From Candidatus Omnitrophota bacterium (lineage in GTDB: Bacteria > Omnitrophota > Gorgyraeia > B26-G9): 7,631 nucleotides of DNA. The translations under genes were made by a program, and so were the position numbers. The stretch spans positions 1 through 7,631 of the forward strand of contig JAQULA010000080.1 of assembly GCA_028718845.1 (NCBI GenBank), read 5' to 3'. The notes below the pieces were generated by a model that was not told where the DNA came from, did no database searches, and saw only the letters and a list, made by a program, of their open reading frames with translations. Of this stretch, positions 1 to 5,305 are shown piece by piece (position 1 is the first letter of the stretch; every line of letters begins with the position of its first letter).

Positions 1-73
1 AGAGCAGTAAAAACGCTCCCAGCAGGACCAGATGCAGTATTTTGACTTTGAACCGGATGGAATTTATTTTCAT
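1..73 (-). CDS. Start of probable sensor histidine kinase (partial, cut by window edge)
   Basis: An ATG at 73-71 opens a frame that runs off the left edge after 24 codons. The visible peptide starts MKINSIRFKVKILHLV and goes on as a Leu-rich hydrophobic stretch. A short basic N terminus followed by a first membrane helix is typical of two-component sensor kinases. The start lies 6 nt after the stop of the OmpR-type response regulator, with GAGG 4 nt before the ATG, so the two are almost certainly one operon. No kinase domain falls inside the window. The identity therefore rests on the position after a response regulator and on the N-terminal pattern, and a different membrane protein remains possible. 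Confidence 0.6.
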   Translation of the reverse strand, partial: MKINSIRFKVKILHLVLLGAFLLL

Positions 74-79
74 CAGGCC

Positions 80-751
80 TCATTTTTCCTTGAGGACATA
101 TCCGGTTCCCCGGATCGAATGGATTAATTTTCGGGGAAAACCCTTATCGATCTTATTCCGCAGGTAATTGACATAAACGTCGATAACGTTGGAAAAACGG
201 TCGAAATCCTCGGCCCAGACATGCTCGGAAATCATTGTCCGGGTAATTACCTGGTTGGCATGAACCATAAAATACTCCAGCAGCGAATATTCTTTCCCGG
301 TCAGAACGATCGGTTTGCCGGCGCGGGTAATTTTCCGGGATACCTGGTCAAGCTCCAGATCGGCGATCCGCAGGGTGGTGGTTTTCACGTCCGTAGCCCG
401 GCGCAGCAACGCCCGGATCCGGGCTAAAAATTCCTCGAACGCGAACGGTTTGGTCAGATAATCGTCGGCCCCGGCATCCAATCCGGAGATCTTGTCGCTG
501 ATATCGCATTTTGCCGTCAGCATCAAAACCGGGGTGGTTATTTTTTTTCGGCGCAGGTCCTTGCATAATTGGACCCCGTCCATATCCGGAAGCATAATAT
601 CGAGAATGATCAGATCATAGGCATTTACACTAAGGAAAAACAGCCCCTGTTCTCCGGTACCGGCGACATCGACCACATAGCGTTCTTCCCGCAGTCCGCG
701 TTTGATAAAGCCGGCAATCCGCTGTTCATCCTCTACCAGTAATATCTTCAT
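80..751 (-). CDS. OmpR/PhoB-family response regulator, CusR/CopR-like
   Basis: This is a DNA-binding response regulator of 223 aa, the usual length for the OmpR family. The receiver domain covers about residues 1-115: acidic pair E7-D8, phosphoacceptor D51 in LDIMLPDMDG, T79 and K101 (LTKPF). The winged-helix effector covers about 125-221 and includes LTGKEYSLLEYF, NVIDVYVNYLRNKID and a final RGTGYVL. The phrases around VIDVYVNYLRNKID resemble the heavy-metal CusR/CopR branch, but the signal cannot be read from sequence. I chose ATG 751 because GGAGG sits 4 nt before it and homology starts there. The frame is open upstream to a GTG at 838, but those 29 residues look unlike a receiver. The start codon overlaps the stop of a 30-codon upstream ORF (ATGA). 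A membrane protein, probably the cognate kinase, follows after 6 nt. The gene contains an A8 run (548-541) within its Lys-Lys codons. Confidence 0.93.
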   Translation of the reverse strand: MKILLVEDEQRIAGFIKRGLREERYVVDVAGTGEQGLFFLSVNAYDLIILDIMLPDMDGVQLCKDLRRKKITTPVLMLTAKCDISDKISGLDAGADDYLTKPFAFEEFLARIRALLRRATDVKTTTLRIADLELDQVSRKITRAGKPIVLTGKEYSLLEYFMVHANQVITRTMISEHVWAEDFDRFSNVIDVYVNYLRNKIDKGFPRKLIHSIRGTGYVLKEK

Positions 752-840
752 GCCGCCTCCGGGGTTGCCGATGTATAAATAAAAAACGACAACCGTCTCA
801 CCAACGTTGTCGTTTCCCACACTCCAGCATTCACCCACAT
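748..840 (-). CDS. Candidate 30-aa leader peptide (uORF) of the response-regulator operon
   Basis: ATG 840 is preceded by a strong Shine-Dalgarno, AAGGAG, with 7 nt spacing. It opens a 30-codon ORF starting MWVNAGVWETTTLVRR. The ORF ends in TGA 750-748, which overlaps the response-regulator ATG as ATGA, so the two would be translationally coupled. A 10-bp hairpin followed by T6 lies wholly inside it (codons 9 to 20). Two of the first eight codons are Trp. A translating ribosome would melt the hairpin, while an untranslated transcript would let it form and terminate. The amino-acid sequence matches no family I know. A chance ORF is possible, but SD, coupling and enclosed hairpin together argue for a leader. 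A similar arrangement precedes the PilZ gene. Confidence 0.45.
   Translation of the reverse strand: MWVNAGVWETTTLVRRLSFFIYTSATPEAA
781..815 (-). terminator. Hairpin plus T6: intrinsic terminator or attenuator before the response regulator
   Basis: On the minus strand a perfect 10-bp stem (AAACGACAAC at 815-806 with GTTGTCGTTT at 793-784) encloses a 12-nt loop, and the T-run continues through 781. It lies 60 nt after the PilZ stop and 33 nt before the response-regulator ATG. It could simply end the PilZ transcript. It also sits downstream of a possible promoter and inside a short uORF, as an attenuator would. The stem has only 4 G/C pairs, so efficiency may be partial. The arms also resemble CusR-box half-sites, so a DNA operator role is an alternative. 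Confidence 0.6.
795..804 (-). repeat. Shared leader decamer TTGGTGAGAC (copy in the response-regulator leader)
   Basis: This is the second copy of the decamer found in the cheC leader (3531-3522). Here it occupies most of the 12-nt loop of the hairpin before the response regulator. In an RNA structure this would leave it single-stranded and free to pair or to be recognised. Confidence 0.4.
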
Positions 841-865
841 GGCAATCTCCTTGTGGTTCGATGCC

Positions 866-895
866 ATTTTAACATCAGGACCCGATATTTTTCAG
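866..895 (-). promoter_or_regulatory. Possible extended -10 promoter for the response-regulator operon
   Basis: On the minus strand TAAAAT (871-866, 5/6 match to TATAAT) is preceded by TG at the extended -10 position. CTGAAA (895-890, 4/6 match to TTGACA) lies 18 bp further upstream. The predicted start near 859 gives a leader of about 20 nt to the uORF ATG at 840. It overlaps the 3' end of the PilZ gene. This is pattern matching only and the -35 is weak. Confidence 0.35.
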
Positions 896-1579
896 GCTCG
901 GGGTCAATAATCCTTTCAGAAAAAACAATCCGTAACCCAGGTGCTCGGCGATACGGCCGGCACTGACCGTCACGCACCGTCTAAGGTAAAACAGGAACGA
1001 TTGTCCGCTCCGGCGGCTTCCCAGCGCGATCATCGAAGAAAAAAAGATCGCCATAAGATACGCCGCGATGGTCCCGGCATAAACCAGGCCGAACCACGGC
1101 TGCAGCAGCGCACCGACGGCACCGGCGGCCACATAAAGTAAGAACAGGCTCGGCAAAAAACTTACGGGACAAGAACGGGCTTCGGGAAATTTCTTCGCCA
1201 GGTACCCCCGCTGCAAAGCATAATCGGCAATGTGCCGCATATGCCAGCTTCCGATATCGCATTCGCTTATTTTTTGTTTATCAAGCGAATCGGTCTCCAT
1301 TAACTCCACCCCGGCATCATACCCGAAAGTAACCGGTTTGTTTTTTTCCCGCACCCAAACCACCTTTCCGGTGGTAAACACCGGCATAGCCCGCCGCAAA
1401 GAACGCAGAGCGCACCGAATTTTATCTCCCGGAACAACCGTACGGCTCAAAGCGGCCCGGAATCCGCTGCGGCTGACATTGGTCACGATCATATCCCCGG
1501 CGGTCCCGTCACTGGCGGAATAAAATGCCCCGTCGATGACCTTATCCAAACGCGCGGTCCCTCTTTTCTCCATCAACAT
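875..1579 (-). CDS. PilZ-domain protein with C-terminal membrane tail
   Basis: This 234-aa protein has two parts. Residues 4 to about 97 look like a PilZ domain, the common c-di-GMP receptor fold. They carry RxxxR (R6-G-T-A-R10) and NxSxxG (N34-V-S-R-S-G39), the two motifs that bind the dinucleotide, and a later strand ending YDAGVEL. Residues about 110-234 have two strong hydrophobic segments (about 139-160 and 163-187), then a basic stretch and an ending EHLGYGLFFLKGLL. That pattern is familiar from the C-terminal membrane part of family-2 glycosyltransferases, but no glycosyltransferase catalytic domain is present. I chose ATG 1579, with GGAG 8 nt upstream. ATG 1573 is also possible, since it shares its A with the stop of the short upstream ORF (TGATG). 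The frame opens at GTG 1630, but that start lies in a hairpin and has only a poorly placed SD. Role inferred: a membrane-anchored c-di-GMP effector, perhaps of polysaccharide export or motility. Confidence 0.8.
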   Translation of the reverse strand: MLMEKRGTARLDKVIDGAFYSASDGTAGDMIVTNVSRSGFRAALSRTVVPGDKIRCALRSLRRAMPVFTTGKVVWVREKNKPVTFGYDAGVELMETDSLDKQKISECDIGSWHMRHIADYALQRGYLAKKFPEARSCPVSFLPSLFLLYVAAGAVGALLQPWFGLVYAGTIAAYLMAIFFSSMIALGSRRSGQSFLFYLRRCVTVSAGRIAEHLGYGLFFLKGLLTPSLKNIGS

Positions 1580-1644
1580 AGTCTCATCTCCAGCATCGTC
1601 GTATTCCTCATAAAACAAAATGACAACCACATCCTGGTTGCCAT
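1573..1644 (-). CDS. Candidate 23-aa leader peptide (uORF) of the PilZ gene
   Basis: ATG 1644 has AAGGA 6 nt upstream and begins about 21 nt after the predicted transcription start of a consensus promoter. It encodes 23 residues (MATRMWLSFCFM at the front) and ends with TGA 1575-1573. That stop overlaps the PilZ start region: it shares its A with ATG 1573 and follows ATG 1579 by a few bases. A hairpin with a T-rich tail lies inside it and includes the uORF start codon in its 5' arm, so initiation and hairpin formation should exclude each other. The codons TTG TCA TTT (Leu-Ser-Phe) come from the same repeated segment, in the same frame, as in the uORF before the response regulator. No known peptide family is recognised. 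Confidence 0.42.
   Translation of the reverse strand: MATRMWLSFCFMRNTTMLEMRLC
1612..1644 (-). terminator. Hairpin plus T-rich tract in the PilZ leader: attenuator candidate
   Basis: In minus-strand RNA, ATGGCAACCA (1644-1635) pairs along all 10 positions with TGGTTGTCAT (1629-1620), including one G-U pair, around a 5-nt loop GGATG. TTTGTTTT follows at once (1619-1612). This has the form of an intrinsic terminator. It lies about 20 nt downstream of a perfect sigma70 promoter, before the PilZ start, which fits attenuation better than simple termination of cheR, whose stop is 112 nt upstream. The 5' arm contains the uORF ATG. Confidence 0.5.
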
Positions 1645-1671
1645 GGGAAATCCTTTTCCGATATCGCTGTT

Positions 1672-1700
1672 ATTATAACCTTTTCCCCTCCGGTTGTCAA
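1672..1700 (-). promoter_or_regulatory. Perfect consensus sigma70 promoter for the PilZ gene
   Basis: On the minus strand TTGACA (1700-1695) and TATAAT (1677-1672) are separated by exactly 17 bp, a 12/12 match to the sigma70 consensus with optimal spacing. The predicted start is near 1665, which leaves an 86-nt leader to ATG 1579 and 21 nt to the uORF ATG at 1644. It lies in the cheR-PilZ intergenic gap, so the PilZ gene is not merely the tail of the cheR operon. Confidence 0.8.
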
Positions 1701-1755
1701 TGCCCCCACCGGCACGAAAACCGGCCCCCCACCCGCGCCGCTTCCGGGTGAAATC

Positions 1756-2856
1756 CTACCGCCGTTTTGTTTCTATTTTCTGATAAATCCGATGCATGCT
1801 GTCGATTACTTTAAACACATGCCTGGCCTCGCCGAGTAAATTCTCGGAATTACCCATCACGAAAAACCCGTCTTTGTTCAGGGCATCATAATATTTCATG
1901 ATCAAGTGTTCCTGAAGACTGCGGTTAAAATAGATGAATACATTCCGGCAGATCACCATATCCACGGCATCTATCCCCGGGTCGGTGATAAGGTTGCAGT
2001 CCTTGAATTTCACCATTGCCTGAACATGCGGCACGACCTGAAATTCGTCTTTGACCGCAATAAAAAATCTCCGCAGATAGTGCGGAGACATTCCTTTCAT
2101 GCTTTCCAGTCCATAACGGCCTTTTTCCGCCTGGCGCAGACATTCTTTGTCGATATCCGTTCCGATAATTTCGACCCGGATGCCGGCATCGTCGTTTTCC
2201 AGCAGTTCGTATAAAAGAATCGCCAGTGAATACGGCTCTTCCCCGTGGGAACAGCCGGCACTCCAGATCCTGATTTTCTTCAAACCATGCTGAGCCCGCT
2301 TGGCCCGGATTATTTCCGGAAACACTTCATCCCGGAGCTGGTCCCATACCGATTTATCCCGGAAAAACGAGGAAACGTTGATGGTAAGGACTTCGAACAA
2401 ATGTTCATATTCTTCCGGGGTATGAATCAATACCTGCAGGTACTCCGAATATGATTTGACTTCATGCGCCCGCATGCGTAAGGCGATCCGGCGTTTCAAA
2501 ACCCGGTCGCGATACTGCGAAAAGTCGGCGCCGCGGTCGATCTTGATCTGCTTCATCAGTAATTGATACGCTTCCTCGTGGTCCTGCCCTTTTTGATGGC
2601 GCGGATGTTCGCTGATAAGGCGGACCGCGTTCACGATTTCCTTTAAGACCAGCGACGATTGTTCCGCCCGGACCTGCTCCATCAAAGTGTTCACCGCTCC
2701 GGAATCGCCGGTTACGTATTTCGGAGACAGACGCGTCAGCACATAGGCCATAACATCCTGGCGGCAAATATCGCAGGTACAAATATCGAAACGCATGGAA
2801 AACATTTCATCAAGATATTTCGATACAATATCTTCCATGACATTATGCGCTCTCAT
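1756..2856 (-). CDS. cheR: ComFB-CheR fusion: chemotaxis protein methyltransferase with N-terminal ComFB-like domain
   Basis: This 366-aa protein is about 80-90 residues longer than an ordinary CheR. Residues 5-87 look like a ComFB domain: NVMEDIV, DICTCDICRQDVMAYVLTRL with C26-x-C28-x2-C31, SPKYV at 44-48 and an ending ISEHPRH. The CheR part runs from about 95. Its helical N-terminal domain includes KRRIALRMR (121-129) and LTINVSSFFRD (157-167). The SAM-dependent methyltransferase domain has WSAGCSHGEEPYS (198-210) as motif I, GTDID (232-236) as the acidic SAM-binding strand, and ICRNVFIYF (302-310). CheR transfers methyl groups from SAM to receptor glutamates, so this should tune chemoreceptors or similar sensors. 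The start overlaps the CheC stop by 4 nt (ATGA), and AAGGAG lies 10 nt upstream. ComFB-like proteins have been proposed to bind cyclic dinucleotides, so allosteric control of methylation is a reasonable inference. No receptor, CheA, CheW or CheB is in the window. Confidence 0.93.
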   Translation of the reverse strand: MRAHNVMEDIVSKYLDEMFSMRFDICTCDICRQDVMAYVLTRLSPKYVTGDSGAVNTLMEQVRAEQSSLVLKEIVNAVRLISEHPRHQKGQDHEEAYQLLMKQIKIDRGADFSQYRDRVLKRRIALRMRAHEVKSYSEYLQVLIHTPEEYEHLFEVLTINVSSFFRDKSVWDQLRDEVFPEIIRAKRAQHGLKKIRIWSAGCSHGEEPYSLAILLYELLENDDAGIRVEIIGTDIDKECLRQAEKGRYGLESMKGMSPHYLRRFFIAVKDEFQVVPHVQAMVKFKDCNLITDPGIDAVDMVICRNVFIYFNRSLQEHLIMKYYDALNKDGFFVMGNSENLLGEARHVFKVIDSMHRIYQKIETKRR

Positions 2857-3509
2857 GACGGGGAAACTCCTTTGATTTTCGATTTGATGTCTTTTATCTT
2901 TTTCAGCTGCTGCCGCATAACTTCGCTGATATTATTAGCCGTATTCGGCTCCAGTACCAGATAAAATGAACCGCTGATCTTACGCTCATTATCGCGAAAG
3001 ACCATCGTATGCACTAAGATCTTGTCATTCGCCTGAAAATTAGTCATCCCGAACCGGATGACCTCATTCAACGGTCCGCTGGAAAGCACGGGTATCGAGG
3101 GGATAACCGATATTTCCATCAATAAACTCATCGCTCCGGCATAGGCCGAAACCACCACATTGCCGATTTCCTTGATCGTCGATACGCCCAATTGAGTCAG
3201 GAATCCGGCATTGTGTTTGCCCTTGGCGGCAAAAATCGAAACGAACTCATAGGCGCTCTTTTCTTTAAACAGCAGGGACACCTGCCCCAAAACCCCGGAA
3301 AGAATCTGGCAGTGGACACCGACGACGATATTATCTTTGCTTTGAAGGATGGTATCGATATCCTTGAATTTTACAATCTCTAATTGCGGAGCTTCCAGCA
3401 GGATGGAACGATTGATCATCTGTGAAAACGCATGGGTCGCGTTACAGGCGCAAATACTGCCGACTTCTTTTATGATATCGCGCTCGGTAATCACGCTTCT
3501 TGTGTTCAT
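2853..3509 (-). CDS. CheC/CheX-type CheY-P phosphatase
   Basis: This 218-aa protein belongs to the CheC/CheX/FliY phosphatase family, whose members dephosphorylate CheY-P. The family motif is [D/S]-x3-E-x2-N-x22-P. The second copy is intact: S110, E114, N117, P140. The first copy reads D11, E15, S18, P41, with the catalytic Asn replaced by Ser but exact spacing kept. Two motif copies point to CheC rather than single-site CheX. The length is close to that of CheC, with a basic C-terminal helix about 197-213 (QQLKKIKDIKSKIK). ATG 3509 has GGGAGG 4 to 5 nt upstream. It is first in a two-gene unit and its stop overlaps the cheR start, so the two are probably made in fixed ratio. The partner CheY and the receptor-deamidase CheD, which often pairs with CheC, are not present here. 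Confidence 0.88.
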   Translation of the reverse strand: MNTRSVITERDIIKEVGSICACNATHAFSQMINRSILLEAPQLEIVKFKDIDTILQSKDNIVVGVHCQILSGVLGQVSLLFKEKSAYEFVSIFAAKGKHNAGFLTQLGVSTIKEIGNVVVSAYAGAMSLLMEISVIPSIPVLSSGPLNEVIRFGMTNFQANDKILVHTMVFRDNERKISGSFYLVLEPNTANNISEVMRQQLKKIKDIKSKIKGVSPS

Positions 3510-3521
3510 AAACCCTCCCTG

Positions 3522-3531
3522 GTCTCACCAA
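3522..3531 (-). repeat. Shared leader decamer TTGGTGAGAC (copy in the cheC leader)
   Basis: The minus-strand decamer TTGGTGAGAC lies just upstream of the SD of the cheC-like gene. The same ten bases occur in the loop region of the response-regulator leader hairpin (804-795). The core TGAGAC also lies just before the PilZ start (1586-1581). In the cheC leader it forms a small hairpin, TGGT-GAG-ACCA. Function unknown. Confidence 0.4.
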
Positions 3532-3546
3532 TTCCAATACGGCAAT

Positions 3547-3575
3547 ATTGTAGCATTAAACCTCACGGCGGGCAA
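3547..3575 (-). promoter_or_regulatory. Extended -10 promoter for the cheC-cheR unit
   Basis: On the minus strand TTGCCC (3575-3570, 4/6) and TACAAT (3552-3547, 5/6) are 17 bp apart, and TGC directly precedes the -10 to make an extended element. The predicted start near 3540 gives a leader of about 30 nt that carries the strong SD GGGAGG. The promoter lies between rluD and cheC and marks the end of the housekeeping operon. Confidence 0.65.
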
Positions 3576-3611
3576 GAAGTTTCACGCCGGTTCGGACGCT
3601 TTCTCCGGGCC

Positions 3612-4559
3612 TCAGCCGCCGCACGCTGCTTCCGGCCGCGGTAACGCATTCATCCGGATGATCCGGGCCATATCCTCCGGAACCGGAGCTTCAAATTCCA
3701 GGTACACCTGGGTATCCGGATGGGTAAACCCGAGGATCTTGGCATGTAGGGCCTGACGCGGCAAACCGAATACCGCGGCCTTACCGCCATACACCGGATC
3801 GGATACCAACGGATGACCGATATGAGCCATGTGTACGCGGATCTGATGCGTACGGCCGCTCTTCGGCTGCACTTCCAGCACCGTAAAATCGGCGGCGCGC
3901 TTAATAACCCGATAGTTGGTGACGGCCTGGCGTGCCGCGCTCTGCATCACCGTCATTTTTTTTCGATTAAACGGACTGCGGGTTATCGGAGCATCGATAA
4001 CCCCCTCATCATGCTCGACAATGCCCCGAACAATCGCGATGTATATCTTTTTGACCGCGTGCTGTTTGAACTGTTCCGACAAAGCCCCGTGGGTTACGTT
4101 ATCTTTTGCCACGACCAGCAGGCCGGACGTATCTTTATCCAGGCGATGGACAATACCCAATTTCAGGGTGCCGTAAACATCGGAAAGATTTTTGGTTTTA
4201 AATAAAAGCGCGTTGACCAACGTATCATCGAAATGCCCGGCCGCCGGGTGCACGACGATTCCCGGCGGTTTATTGAGCACGATAAGATGCTCATCTTCAT
4301 ATACGATATCCAGAGGGATATCCATGGCCGGGACATCCGACACCGTAAGTTCTTCCACCCATGAACCTTCGATGCGGTCATTCGGTTTGATTTTATGGTG
4401 CGCTTTGACCGGGTCGCCGTTAAGCCAAACCTTTCCCTGCTCGATCATTTTTTTAATCAGAGAACGGGAACAGCGGCCGCTAAGTTTATCCCCGAGATAC
4501 TTATCGATACGCTGATGCGCATCCGCCTCCTCCACGATCAATGAAAATTTATCGGTCAT
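3612..4559 (-). CDS. rluD: RluD-family 23S rRNA pseudouridine synthase
   Basis: A 315-aa RluA/RluD-family enzyme that isomerises uridines in 23S rRNA to pseudouridine. An S4 RNA-binding domain covers about residues 16-64 (RIDKYLGDKLSG, SLIKKMIEQGKVWLNG). The catalytic domain has NKPPGIVVHPA (96-106) and the family signature GIVHRLDKDTSGLLVV (135-150) with catalytic D141. The late motif SGRTHQIRVHMA is at 234-245. The layout and length match RluD (326 aa in E. coli) better than RluA, which lacks S4; RluC is the main alternative. The start overlaps the lgt stop by 4 nt (ATGA), so it is the last member of the lipoprotein operon. An A8 run lies in its Lys-Lys codons (3963-3956). I find no clear T-tailed terminator behind it. 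Confidence 0.93.
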   Translation of the reverse strand: MTDKFSLIVEEADAHQRIDKYLGDKLSGRCSRSLIKKMIEQGKVWLNGDPVKAHHKIKPNDRIEGSWVEELTVSDVPAMDIPLDIVYEDEHLIVLNKPPGIVVHPAAGHFDDTLVNALLFKTKNLSDVYGTLKLGIVHRLDKDTSGLLVVAKDNVTHGALSEQFKQHAVKKIYIAIVRGIVEHDEGVIDAPITRSPFNRKKMTVMQSAARQAVTNYRVIKRAADFTVLEVQPKSGRTHQIRVHMAHIGHPLVSDPVYGGKAAVFGLPRQALHAKILGFTHPDTQVYLEFEAPVPEDMARIIRMNALPRPEAACGG

Positions 4560-5305
4560 GACGTTTTCCCCGGTTGTTTGCGGGCATAATACCCGAACAG
4601 GGTTATCCCGCTCAGGAACATTCCCGCGCTGATATACTGAAAAACACTCAATCCTCCTGCCACCGCCGGGTTATCCCCCCGGAAGAACTCCATGACAAAC
4701 CGCATCGCGCCGTAAAGCATCAGGTAGGAAAAAAGCATCTGTCCGTCAAACCGTTTGGCCCGTTCTCCCGTCCGCAATACCGCGAAAATCAACACTAAAA
4801 AAAAAGCCGAATATAGCTGCGTCGGATGAACCGGGACTAAAAAATCCGGGAACATCACCCCCCAAGGCAGGTGGGTAGGCCGGCCGAAACAACAGCCGTT
4901 AAGAAAACAACCGACGCGGCCGAAAGCATGGGCCAACGGCAGATACACCGCGAAAAGATCCAGTGTTTTTAACAGCGGAAGACGATTTTTTTTGATAAAT
5001 GCGACCGCGGCCGCCAGGCCGGCGATAAAACTTCCCTGAAACACCAGGCCTCCTTTATACAATTTGATGATTTCCCAGGGAACGCTCCGGTAAGACTCGA
5101 TATTCAGCAGGACATATAAAAGCCTGCCTCCGGCCAGTCCGCAGAGCACAACCCAAAATATCACATCCAGGACCGTTTCCGCGGACAACCCCTGCCGAAT
5201 CGCAGCCCGCTGCAGCAGCCAGGACGCAATCAGGATACCGAGCGCGACCATAAGGCCGTAGGAATAAAGGCAAAACCAGCCGAAAGAAATAATTACCGGG
5301 TGCAT
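4556..5305 (-). CDS. lgt: Prolipoprotein diacylglyceryl transferase
   Basis: Lgt is an integral inner-membrane enzyme that moves the diacylglyceryl group from phosphatidylglycerol to the lipobox Cys of prolipoproteins, the first step of lipoprotein maturation. This 249-aa protein has about seven hydrophobic segments. It carries the Lgt signature HAFGRVGCFLNGCCFGRPT (126-144) with R130, N136 and G141, the segment HPTQLY (160-165) and the late RFVMEFFRGD (202-211). The position equal to E. coli His103 is Gln (Q90 in KGGLVFQGSF), though this site varies across bacteria. The start ATG 5305 shares its A with the lspA stop (TGATG). Its stop overlaps the rluD start. Being next to lspA puts two consecutive steps of one pathway together. 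Poly-T (4805-4797 on minus) and poly-A (4993-4986) runs lie inside the gene. Confidence 0.96.
   Translation of the reverse strand: MHPVIISFGWFCLYSYGLMVALGILIASWLLQRAAIRQGLSAETVLDVIFWVVLCGLAGGRLLYVLLNIESYRSVPWEIIKLYKGGLVFQGSFIAGLAAAVAFIKKNRLPLLKTLDLFAVYLPLAHAFGRVGCFLNGCCFGRPTHLPWGVMFPDFLVPVHPTQLYSAFFLVLIFAVLRTGERAKRFDGQMLFSYLMLYGAMRFVMEFFRGDNPAVAGGLSVFQYISAGMFLSGITLFGYYARKQPGKTS

Noticed and set aside
752..838. A 29-residue N-terminal extension of the response regulator starting at GTG 838
   Set aside because: It crosses the hairpin and T-run, has no family similarity, and the receiver begins exactly at ATG 751, which has GGAGG in place.
1580..1630. A GTG start for the PilZ protein at 1630
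   Set aside because: It falls in the leader hairpin, its only AG-rich bases are too close, and the PilZ domain begins after ATG 1579.
1692..1699. GGTTGTCA overlapping the PilZ -35 as another regulator half-site
   Set aside because: It is fully explained by the TTGACA -35 element, and the heptamer GACAACC also occurs by chance inside lgt (5184-5190).
1730..1750. A 6-bp GC stem (CACCCG/CGGGTG) just after the cheR stop as a terminator
   Set aside because: The stem is short and is followed on the minus strand by G's, not T's, so it does not fit an intrinsic terminator.
3565..3611. A terminator after rluD
   Set aside because: Only a 5-bp stem (CGGCG/CGCCG) with a 14-nt loop and no T-run is visible, and it overlaps the -35 of the next promoter.
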